5,934 nt of DNA from Chromatocurvus sp046260215 (lineage in GTDB: Bacteria; Pseudomonadota; Gammaproteobacteria; Pseudomonadales; Halieaceae): NCBI GenBank assembly GCA_046260215.1, contig JBHEPQ010000117.1, positions 1-5,934 of the forward strand, in the 5' to 3' direction. The translations under genes and the position numbers were made by a program. The stretch's first letter is position 1, and each line of letters begins with the position of its first letter. The notes under the pieces were generated by a model. The model saw nothing but the letters and a program-made list of their open reading frames with translations, made no database searches and had not been told where the DNA came from. Shown here piece after piece: positions 1 through 5,871 of the stretch.

Positions 1-285
1 GCCTACCATCCTTCCTGCAGCTGCAAGATGGGCACTGATGCGCTCGCCGTGGTAGACCCGGAGACCCGCGTACACGGCGTGCAGGGTCTGCGGGTCGTAG
101 ACTCGTCAATTTTCCCGACGATACCGAACGGCAACCTCAACGCACCGACGATCATGGTGGCCGAGCGCGCGGCCGACATGATTCTTGGCAGGGAGCTGCT
201 GCCGGCCGCCGATGTGCCGGTACTGATGGACGCGCAGTGGCGCGAGCGCCAGCGCCCCGGGTCGTCGCAGCGCAGGCCTGAGTGA
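1..285 (+). CDS. GMC-family flavoprotein oxidoreductase, choline dehydrogenase-like (C-terminal fragment)
   Basis: The gene enters from the left edge in frame 1; 94 residues and a TGA stop are visible. The fragment opens with AYHPSCSCKMG, the C-terminal GMC signature, followed by AVVDPETRVHG, GLRVVDSSIFP and NGNLNAPTIM, which is the usual order in BetA-like choline dehydrogenases and related alcohol dehydrogenases. His3 and Asn47 of the fragment match the catalytic His-Asn pair; their separation of 44 residues equals that of His466 and Asn510 in Arthrobacter choline oxidase (known from the family). The FAD-binding N-terminus lies outside the window. The enzyme would oxidise an alcohol, with electrons going to FAD and probably the respiratory chain. 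The short polar end after the last helix (PVLMDAQWRERQR) is typical of this subfamily. The next gene, a BCCT transporter, starts 22 bases later on the same strand, so the two are probably one transcription unit and the substrate may be choline or another quaternary amine alcohol. The exact substrate cannot be read from this fragment. Confidence 0.93.
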   Translation, partial: AYHPSCSCKMGTDALAVVDPETRVHGVQGLRVVDSSIFPTIPNGNLNAPTIMVAERAADMILGRELLPAADVPVLMDAQWRERQRPGSSQRRPE

Positions 286-296
286 TGCACCACGAC

Positions 297-300
297 GGAG
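297..300 (+). promoter_or_regulatory. Ribosome binding site of the BCCT transporter gene
   Basis: GGAG lies 7 bases before the ATG at 308. It fixes the start of the transporter. Upstream in the same frame there is a stop at 224-226 and no ATG or GTG between it and 308, so the protein cannot begin appreciably earlier. Confidence 0.8.
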
Positions 301-307
301 AAGGCGC

Positions 308-1606
308 ATGACGCTCTGGTTGTCCGGCGGCCTGCTATTCACCTTCAGTGCCATTTTGCTGATTCTGTACAAGTGGTGGAATGTGCGCTGCATTGGAGTG
401 ATGCCGGTTCCAACCGCCACGTTCCTGGCGATCCTGTTCACATCCGGTCTGGATGTGGGCCTGATCATGTTCCCCCTGACCGAGTTTGTCGGCTATGCCG
501 ACCTGGTGCAGAACCCGGAGTACGGGTTTGCCAACCCGCTTGCCATTGAGTTCGGGTTCTGGGCCTTCCTGATCTGGAGCTTCTATTTCCTTACCTGTTT
601 TTATTTCGCCATCATCGAACCCCGGGTCGGCTTTTTTGCCCTGCCCATCGTCCGTGTGATCAACAACGCCGTCATCATCGGCACCTGCGCCTTCACGGCG
701 TACCTGTTGCTGGTGAATTTGCCCTGGTACCTGCCGCAGCTGGGTGACGGCGAGACTGTACAGCCGGGGTTTTATGCGCTGGTGTTCACAGCGATCGGTC
801 TGGCTGTCTATTCCAGTTCAAAAATCCGCTATCTACGGCTGCTGAGCGTGGGCTCCAGCCTGTTGTTTATCGGGCTGATTGCCGGCATGTGGCTGCGCGC
901 GTTTGCTCTGGGTGATGGCGCCCCGGCGGACTTTATCGACACAGCGCGTCTGCTGGGCGACTACTTTACGCAGATTCACCAGTTCATGCTGCCAATCAAC
1001 GATTACCACGCGTTTTATCTGTTCTGGTGGTTCTCCTGGAGCATCATGATCGGCCAGTTCACCGCGCGCTTTGTCAGCGGGCTGCGCACCTGGCAGCTGC
1101 TGGTCAGCATGCTGGCCGTGCCGTCCATCGCCATTGGTGTGTGGTTCGCAGTATTGTACCGCTATCACACCGAGGGGCTTGAGATTACTGCATGGAACAG
1201 CGCGGCGATGATCAGCGTGGGCGTGCTGATGGTGATCAACTCGCTCGACTCGCTGATTCGCCTGTACACCGACAACCTGAGGCTCACCGCTGCCCGGCTG
1301 GGCATGCCGCGCTATCTGGCGCTGAACGTGCTGGCGCTGGTGGGGCTGACCCTGCTGTTCAAGCTCGACTTTCTGCGCATCGAGTGGGTGGGAGCGCTGG
1401 TTATTGGCCTGTATTTCGCGTGCTTTATCTACATTTTGCTAAAAAAGCGGTCGGTCGTAATGGCTATACAGGCTGCGCCGCATCAGGCTGCGCCGCATCA
1501 GGCTGCGCCGCATCAGGCTGCGCCGCATCAGGCTGCGCCGCAACAGGCTGAGCCGCAACAGGCTGCGCGCCCGCCGGCAGCGCCTGGGCCTGCGAGCGGG
1601 CGCTGA
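308..1606 (+). CDS. Divergent, shortened BCCT-family transporter (betaine/choline/carnitine type) with repeat tail
   Basis: This 432-residue inner-membrane protein has about 11 hydrophobic helices: roughly residues 5-23, 36-57, 78-101, 109-136, 153-170, 177-196, 233-254, 263-284, 295-314, 335-351 and 357-378. The BCCT signature is clear at 237-256 (FYLFWWFSWS, then GQFTARFVSG). BetP uses Trp189, Trp194, Tyr197 and Trp374 as an aromatic box for the trimethylammonium group; W85, W90, Y93 and W241 here have the same identities, and the first three have the same spacing. W240 and W244 match BetP Trp373 and Trp377. BCCT proteins usually exceed 500 residues with 12 helices. This one begins at what aligns with helix 2, and the upstream frame encodes no hydrophobic segment. 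The helix-3 glycine motif reads G47-L-D49-V-G51, with Asp replacing the middle Gly. Residues 388-420 form a QAAPH-type repeat tail in place of the charged BCCT C-terminus. It is probably co-transcribed with the upstream GMC dehydrogenase, suggesting uptake of that enzyme's substrate. Family assignment is secure; substrate and coupling ion are inferred. Confidence 0.88.
   Translation: MTLWLSGGLLFTFSAILLILYKWWNVRCIGVMPVPTATFLAILFTSGLDVGLIMFPLTEFVGYADLVQNPEYGFANPLAIEFGFWAFLIWSFYFLTCFYFAIIEPRVGFFALPIVRVINNAVIIGTCAFTAYLLLVNLPWYLPQLGDGETVQPGFYALVFTAIGLAVYSSSKIRYLRLLSVGSSLLFIGLIAGMWLRAFALGDGAPADFIDTARLLGDYFTQIHQFMLPINDYHAFYLFWWFSWSIMIGQFTARFVSGLRTWQLLVSMLAVPSIAIGVWFAVLYRYHTEGLEITAWNSAAMISVGVLMVINSLDSLIRLYTDNLRLTAARLGMPRYLALNVLALVGLTLLFKLDFLRIEWVGALVIGLYFACFIYILLKKRSVVMAIQAAPHQAAPHQAAPHQAAPHQAAPQQAEPQQAARPPAAPGPASGR
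1441..1447 (+). other. Candidate -1 ribosomal frameshift heptamer A_AAA_AAG
   Basis: The transporter reads CTA AAA AAG at 1439-1447 (L378-K379-K380), so the heptamer A AAA AAG sits in the phase used for programmed -1 shifting, as in E. coli dnaX. It follows the last transmembrane helix directly. A shift here would enter a frame open to a TGA at 1549-1551. It would add 34 residues with GCAAS repeats instead of the QAAPH tail, giving a 414-residue product. No upstream Shine-Dalgarno stimulator and only weak downstream stems are visible, so use in vivo is uncertain. Confidence 0.3.
1469..1570 (+). repeat. Tandem 15-base repeat encoding QAAPH units
   Basis: The unit CAGGCTGCGCCGCAT occurs perfectly four times (1469-1483, 1484-1498, 1499-1513, 1514-1528). 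Two copies follow with one or two changes (1529-1543 ends in CAA; 1544-1558 also has GAG for GCG), then a partial copy (1559-1570). In the transporter frame this gives QAAPH four times, QAAPQ, QAEPQ and QAA (residues 388-420). The unit length is a multiple of three, so gain or loss of copies would keep the reading frame. Five of the six frames of the unit lack a stop; only one antisense frame meets a TGA in each unit. This explains spurious open frames over the region. Confidence 0.95.
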
Positions 1607-1680
1607 CGCTGCGCCACTGACTGGCTGCCTGCAGCGGTAGCTGTTCTGGTGGCCCCCGCCTTAACTCCAATAGCCCTGGG

Positions 1681-3333
1681 TTAAACAGGCTTGCGTTCAA
1701 TAATATCGCGGCGCAGTCGTTCCACTGAGTACTGGCGCTCGCGCACGGTGCTGACGCCTATAAAATCAGCGACTGCCTGCGTACGCGTGAGCACAAGGCG
1801 CAGATAGCCGTTGTGCGAGCCGCTGGTCCAGAGCACCTCGGGGTTGCTGTCCGCGAGCCGCTGGTCCATCAACGCGGCACCCTCGGTACCGAAGGCGGCA
1901 AAATCCGTCGGTGACGAGATGCCGGTTGTCCCCAGCTCCACGCCCATGGGCTGGCCGCTATCCGTATACAGGCGGTTGCTCCAGAAGCTGTGGCTGTCCC
2001 CTGTCAATACCACCAGTGCGTCTGCACCGGCACGCTGGCACAAACCATAGAAGCGCTCGCGTGCCGCCGGGTAGCCATCCCAGGGATCCAGGTAAAAGGG
2101 CAGCCCGAGAGCACCGCGCTGCGCGATCATTTGTGCGCGGGCGTAGTTGTCGTCGTCCAGCCATGTGCGCAGTTGCGCGAGGTCCTGCGCGTCGAGCTGC
2201 GGCGAGCGCGTCCGCGCCATGGGAATCTGGTTGCCGATCAGTTGCCACGCTACGCCGCGATCGACGGACTCAGTAACTGCCTGCTCCAGAAAGGTATTCA
2301 TTGACGGCGAGAGCATGTCGCGCGTCGGGTCAGCCAGCACCTCAGACAGGAATCGTTCTGCGCCCTCGGCCGAGCGCAGCGCTTCGGGGTGGTCTGCATA
2401 CTCCAGCTGTTGATCGCGCCCGCTGTGGCGTGTCTCGAGTGTTATCAGGCTGGCGAGATCCCCAAAGCGATAGTGGCGCCAGTAATCTGCAGGTGATTGC
2501 CCGGGCGCGGGCTCGCGTATCGGCATCCACTCATAATAGGCCTGCAGGGAGGCGTCCCGCCTGCCTGGCCAGTCGCCCTCGGTATCGCTCTGGTGATTCT
2601 CGGCGCCGCCGGTCCAGGGATTGTTGGCCGATTCGTGATCGTCCCAGATGGCGACCAGCGGGTGAGCTGCGTGCATGGCCTGCGACTGGGGGTCGGATTT
2701 GTACTGCGCGTGGCGCAGCCGATAATCCGCCAGGCTGACAGTCTCGTGGGCCGGGGAGTGTGCGCGATCCATGTCCTGCCCCATTGCGGCGCCCCAGCTA
2801 TCGCTACCGTACTCATACAGATAGTCGCCGAGGTGCAGCACCATGTCGACGTCAGGATCAAGCGCAATTGCTTCATAGGCGTTGAAGTATCCAAACGGGA
2901 AGTTTGAGCACGATGCCACGGCCAGCCCCAGCCGCTCCAGCGCGCCCTCGGGGAGTGTGCGAGTGCGGCCGATTGCCGAGTGCTTGCCGGCATGCACGAA
3001 GCGGTAGTAATAGCGGCCGCCAGGCTCGAGCCCGCCGGCGACGACCTTGACCGTAAAATCGCGCTCGCGCTGTGCCTGCGCCTCGCCCTGCGCCACGATC
3101 TTGCCGAACGCCGCATCGGTCGCGACCTGCCAGCGCACAGTCTGCGGTGCCGTGGCGCCGGACAAGCGCGTCCACAGGACGACGGAACGCGCCTCCGGAT
3201 CGCCGCTGGCGACCCCGTGTCGGAAAGGTCCGCCGGATGGGTTTTCGACCGGGGCGCCGCGGACGATCGCAGGCACGCTCAACAGCGAGGTCATGCCGAT
3301 CACAGTCTGGCGTCGCGTGATTCCATGGGGCAT
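1681..3333 (-). CDS. phoD: PhoD-family alkaline phosphatase/phosphodiesterase, Tat-exported
   Basis: The protein has 550 residues from the ATG at 3333, chosen because AAGGAG lies 6 bases before it and because the twin-arginine leader begins there (T6-R7-R8-Q9, then a hydrophobic run at about 11-24). An in-frame ATG 45 bases further upstream has no such support. An Fn3-like PhoD N-terminal domain spans about 36-127 (FRHGVASGDP, VVLWTR, YYYRF). The metallophosphoesterase domain follows: ASCSNFPFG with Cys142, LHLGDYLYEYG with Asp170 and Tyr173, IWDDHESANN with Asp231, Asp232 and His233, WQLIGNQIPM at 363-372, and LTGDSHSFW with Asp446 and His448. These match the Cys/Asp/Tyr iron ligands and the Asp/His calcium-site residues known from Bacillus PhoD and Streptomyces chromofuscus phospholipase D. 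Length and motif order are complete, so it should be active in the periplasm or outside the cell, folded before export. It would release phosphate or alcohol from phosphodiesters; choline from phospholipid is possible but unproven. It lies downstream of the TonB receptor, beyond a terminator. No Pho box was recognised. Confidence 0.94.
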   Translation of the reverse strand: MPHGITRRQTVIGMTSLLSVPAIVRGAPVENPSGGPFRHGVASGDPEARSVVLWTRLSGATAPQTVRWQVATDAAFGKIVAQGEAQAQRERDFTVKVVAGGLEPGGRYYYRFVHAGKHSAIGRTRTLPEGALERLGLAVASCSNFPFGYFNAYEAIALDPDVDMVLHLGDYLYEYGSDSWGAAMGQDMDRAHSPAHETVSLADYRLRHAQYKSDPQSQAMHAAHPLVAIWDDHESANNPWTGGAENHQSDTEGDWPGRRDASLQAYYEWMPIREPAPGQSPADYWRHYRFGDLASLITLETRHSGRDQQLEYADHPEALRSAEGAERFLSEVLADPTRDMLSPSMNTFLEQAVTESVDRGVAWQLIGNQIPMARTRSPQLDAQDLAQLRTWLDDDNYARAQMIAQRGALGLPFYLDPWDGYPAARERFYGLCQRAGADALVVLTGDSHSFWSNRLYTDSGQPMGVELGTTGISSPTDFAAFGTEGAALMDQRLADSNPEVLWTSGSHNGYLRLVLTRTQAVADFIGVSTVRERQYSVERLRRDIIERKPV

Positions 3334-3339
3334 GGCTAT

Positions 3340-3345
3340 CTCCTT
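3340..3345 (-). promoter_or_regulatory. Ribosome binding site deciding the phoD start
   Basis: AAGGAG on the minus strand ends 6 bases before the ATG at 3333. It selects the start that places the twin-arginine motif near the N-terminus, rather than the ATG at 3378, which would add 15 polar residues and overlap the terminator's T-tract. Confidence 0.85.
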
Positions 3346-3356
3346 GAATGATTGAT

Positions 3357-3366
3357 CAGGGCCCTG
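3357..3366. repeat. 10-base perfect palindrome CAGGGCCCTG before phoD
   Basis: The sequence CAGGGCCCTG is its own reverse complement. It lies between the receptor terminator and the phoD ribosome binding site, within the short leader that any phoD promoter or read-through transcript must include. It may be a protein-binding site or a chance GC-rich palindrome; nothing in the sequence decides. Confidence 0.35.
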
Positions 3367-3376
3367 GTGCCGGCTC

Positions 3377-3402
3377 AAAAAAAAGCCGGCGTAAAGCCGG
3401 CT
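3377..3402 (-). terminator. Rho-independent terminator after the TonB-dependent receptor gene
   Basis: Read on the minus strand, AGCCGGC (3402-3396), a five-base loop TTTAC, GCCGGCT (3390-3384) and a run of eight T (3384-3377) form a perfect 7-base stem with a U-tract. It begins 32 bases after the receptor stop at 3435 and ends 43 bases before the phoD start. It should end most receptor transcripts before phoD. The third GCCGGC just downstream (3374-3369) could compete for the second arm of the stem. Confidence 0.9.
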
Positions 3403-3434
3403 GAAAAAGCGCTTGAAACCTCTGCGGCAGTGCC

Positions 3435-5816
3435 TCAGATATCGAGCGTGAACGAGGCCGATAAGGTCCGTGGTGCACCGATCCAGGCACCTTCACCGGC
3501 GATGGCGCCCAGATACTCCTCGTCGAACAGATTGTTCACCAGCAGCGTCACTGACCAGCCCGAAAGAGCACTGCCGACGTTGTCGCCCGTGAGCGTGAAA
3601 TAGGCATCGGCCGTGATGTAATCCTCGGCCACCCAGCTGTTGTCCAGGCGCACGGCGCGTTCGCCGGTGTATTTGCCGGTCAATCCTGCGGCCAGACCGC
3701 CGCGCACCCAGTCCAAAGACAGCACGAGTTGATCTGAGGGTATGCCCACGACATCATTGCCGGGCACCACGCCAAGGCCCGTATCAACCGAGGGGTCGCC
3801 GGTGCCGACATAGGTGGCGTCGCTGTAGGTGTAGGCACCGTAGAGCGAGAGCGTCGGTGTCAGGTCGATGTCTGCCGTGAGTTCCAGGCCGCTGGAATCG
3901 ATGCCGCCGGCGTTGAAGTAGGTGCCGTTGGTACCGATGTCATAATTCGGCCCCGAAGCGCTTTCCGGGCTGAGAAAGATGATGCGGTCGCTGAACTCGA
4001 CATCGTAATAGGTGGCACTCAACCGGTAGCGCGGGTTGGCGTAGCGCAGGCCGAACTCCACGTTCTCGGCCGTCTCCGGCTCCAGTGCGCCCAGATCGGA
4101 ACTGGGGCGCTCGAGAACCTCGTCACCGATGGCCTTGAAGTTCTCGGCGTAGCCAGCAAACACCTCCAGCCCCTCGATCGGCGCCTGCCAGACCACACCA
4201 CCCGAGAATAGCGCATCGGAATCGGAGTCTACCGCCGCGTTCGGCGTCTCGCCAAAGTTGTCCTCGCGCTCGACGTCGACCAGGAACTGCTTGACCCCCA
4301 GACTGAAGGTGAAATCACCGACGTCTGCGCTGTCCTCCAGATACCATTTCAGCGTGTCCTGCGGATAACTCCGGTCGTACTGGGTCCAGTAGGGCGTGTT
4401 GTCGAACGCGATGCCGACGCGCGTGTCAGTGATTTTACTCCAGGTGCGGGTTTCGTCGCGGGTCGCATCCTCGTACCACACGCCGCCGCGCAGGGTGTTG
4501 GCAAAGCCCGCGATTTCGGTGTCCCAGGTGGCGTCCAGCGTCAGGCCGCGGCGCTCCTTCTCGTAGTTTGTACTACGGTAGGATTGCACAGCGAGCGCGC
4601 CGGGTGCATAGCAGGCCGGATCGTACTGCGGCCCCGCGCCACCGTAGGGGAAAGTAATGGACGATACGCAGCCGGCTTCCGGGCTCAGCGCACTGCCCTG
4701 GTCGTCTACAAAAAAGATCTGCCCGAGGATGCCGCCACCGTCGACCTGGGCAAGCCCCAGAGCCTCGGACTGCGGGCCGCCCGCGTCGTCGACCACGTCG
4801 AGCAGATAGGGTGGTATCCAGTCACCGCGGCCTTCGTTATCGTGAAAATAGCCTGAGGCCTCGATGCGCAGGCCGCCGTCAAACTCAAAGTCGCCTTTCA
4901 GGTAACCGAGCGTGTTCTCGCGCAGTGTCGCCCAGCCATTGCGGTTCACCTGGTCCACATAGGGTACGCCGGTCCAGGTGTCGGTCAGACGATCCCAGCC
5001 TGAGTCTTCTGCGTAGGCCTCGGGCGAGAACAGCCGCTGATAATTATTTTCCTGAATGTCATCGTAAGAGAGGTAAGCGGTGATGTCGCCGCGCTCAAAG
5101 CGCGAAACGAGCTTGGCGGCCAGGTGATCGCGCTCGTTTTCCGCTGCGCCGTTGACCCAGTCGCTGGCCTCCTGGCTCGATGCTGAAATCCACGCGCTGG
5201 TGTTTCCGAGGAAGGTGCCGGTGTCGTAGCGCACGTAGTAACGCTCGGCATCGTACTCGCCGAACGCACCCTGCATGCGGATGCGCGACTCAGCCTCGGG
5301 ATCCTGCGTGACGAAATCGATAGTGCCGCCCAGGGCCTCGAGTGAGCGCGAACCGATATCCGCAGTGCCCTGGGATACCGTCACCGTTTTCAAGTTGGCG
5401 CTGTCTAGGTAGCGATTGGCTTTTGAGCCGCCACCGTAGTTGGAGCCCCCGTTCGGAATACCATCAATGGTGGTGCCGATCTGCTGATCCGCAAGACTGA
5501 TCTGAAAGCCGCGCACCGCAATGGTGGTCGACCAGTCGTCAAAGCCGTAGCTGTCACCCTCCTGAATCGATACACCAGGCAAATTGTCCAGGAGCGCGTT
5601 GACGCTGGTGATCGGCGATTGCTGCATCTTCATGCTGTCGGAGGCGGTGTTGCTGCCGTAGGTCTGGCGCTCCCCGATGATCGTGACCTCTTCAATCGTG
5701 TCCGCCGACTGGGTCTGCTGGCCGAGGACCGTTGTGCAGACCGAAGCCGACAATACAGCTACCGCATAACGTGTCGCCGTGTTTAACAGAGTGGGGCATG
5801 TGGCAAGCGAAGTCAT
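3435..5816 (-). CDS. TonB-dependent outer-membrane receptor
   Basis: The protein has 793 residues from the ATG at 5816. This start is preferred because AGGGA lies 6 bases upstream, a signal peptide follows (hydrophobic 17-31, probable cleavage near G32-Q33), and a likely promoter box lies just before it. Earlier in-frame ATGs at 5891 and 5873 would put a polar stretch in front of the signal peptide. A TonB-box-like segment is at about 41-47 (IEEVTII). The plug domain covers about 60-172 with LLDNLPGVSIQEG, IAVRGF, GTTIDGIPNGG and LEALGGTIDFVTQDP, all standard plug motifs. The rest is a 22-strand beta-barrel ending in the family closing motif NNLFDEEYLG through APRTLSASFTLDI. Cys383 and Cys402 flank a probable extracellular loop and may form a disulfide. 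The gene is complete with no frameshift. The receptor would import a ligand into the periplasm with TonB-ExbBD energy. Ligand identity is not readable; the downstream phosphoesterase hints at an organophosphate, and iron chelates remain possible. Confidence 0.95.
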   Translation of the reverse strand: MTSLATCPTLLNTATRYAVAVLSASVCTTVLGQQTQSADTIEEVTIIGERQTYGSNTASDSMKMQQSPITSVNALLDNLPGVSIQEGDSYGFDDWSTTIAVRGFQISLADQQIGTTIDGIPNGGSNYGGGSKANRYLDSANLKTVTVSQGTADIGSRSLEALGGTIDFVTQDPEAESRIRMQGAFGEYDAERYYVRYDTGTFLGNTSAWISASSQEASDWVNGAAENERDHLAAKLVSRFERGDITAYLSYDDIQENNYQRLFSPEAYAEDSGWDRLTDTWTGVPYVDQVNRNGWATLRENTLGYLKGDFEFDGGLRIEASGYFHDNEGRGDWIPPYLLDVVDDAGGPQSEALGLAQVDGGGILGQIFFVDDQGSALSPEAGCVSSITFPYGGAGPQYDPACYAPGALAVQSYRSTNYEKERRGLTLDATWDTEIAGFANTLRGGVWYEDATRDETRTWSKITDTRVGIAFDNTPYWTQYDRSYPQDTLKWYLEDSADVGDFTFSLGVKQFLVDVEREDNFGETPNAAVDSDSDALFSGGVVWQAPIEGLEVFAGYAENFKAIGDEVLERPSSDLGALEPETAENVEFGLRYANPRYRLSATYYDVEFSDRIIFLSPESASGPNYDIGTNGTYFNAGGIDSSGLELTADIDLTPTLSLYGAYTYSDATYVGTGDPSVDTGLGVVPGNDVVGIPSDQLVLSLDWVRGGLAAGLTGKYTGERAVRLDNSWVAEDYITADAYFTLTGDNVGSALSGWSVTLLVNNLFDEEYLGAIAGEGAWIGAPRTLSASFTLDI

Positions 5817-5822
5817 AAGTTT

Positions 5823-5827
5823 TCCCT
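5823..5827 (-). promoter_or_regulatory. Ribosome binding site deciding the TonB receptor start
   Basis: AGGGA on the minus strand ends 6 bases before the ATG at 5816. It is a moderate Shine-Dalgarno match, and it agrees with the position of the signal peptide. Confidence 0.65.
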
Positions 5828-5849
5828 GAGTGACCTGAATTTGCGCCGC

Positions 5850-5855
5850 ATCATA
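5850..5855 (-). promoter_or_regulatory. Putative -10 box (TATGAT) of the TonB receptor
   Basis: TATGAT on the minus strand differs from the TATAAT consensus at one base and would place the transcript start roughly 25-30 bases before the ATG at 5816. No good -35 box lies 16-18 bases upstream; TTGTCA at 5884-5879 is 23 bases away, which is too far. This suggests either activator dependence or a different sigma factor, if the box is real. Confidence 0.4.
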
Positions 5856-5859
5856 CAAC

Positions 5860-5871
5860 GTCACTTGTGAC
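5860..5871. promoter_or_regulatory. Putative operator: inverted repeat GTCAC-TT-GTGAC
   Basis: Two 5-base arms, GTCAC (5860-5864) and GTGAC (5867-5871), are perfectly complementary around a two-base centre. The repeat lies 4 bases upstream of the TATGAT box, inside the promoter spacer, where a bound repressor would block RNA polymerase. It does not match Fur, CRP or Pho consensus sites that I know. The regulator is unidentified. Confidence 0.45.

Noticed and set aside
1192..1551. Plus-strand open frame with GCAAS repeats as a separate gene
   Set aside because: It overlaps the transporter, has no ribosome binding site and its N-terminal part has no protein-like character. Only its end is of interest, as a possible -1 frameshift extension.
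1469..1570. CRISPR-like array
   Set aside because: The repeats are directly adjacent with no spacers, are only 15 bases long and are in frame within a coding region.
1464..1700. Antisense open frame with AAQPD-type repeats over the transporter tail
   Set aside because: It arises because the 15-base repeat has no stop in this frame; it has no ribosome binding site and overlaps two well-supported genes.
3348..3376. Possible phoD promoter with TTGAGC as -35
   Set aside because: TTGAGC matches four of six consensus bases, but the hexamers 16-18 bases downstream are poor -10 matches, so I do not call it.
3334..3378. Longer PhoD N-terminus from the ATG at 3378
   Set aside because: It would add 15 polar residues before the Tat motif and start at the terminator T-tract; AAGGAG before 3333 is decisive.
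4706..4716. Homopolymer run in the TonB receptor (TTTTTT on the minus strand) as a frameshift site
   Set aside because: It is read as TTT TTT preceded by C, which does not fit the X_XXY_YYZ pattern, and the gene is intact across it.
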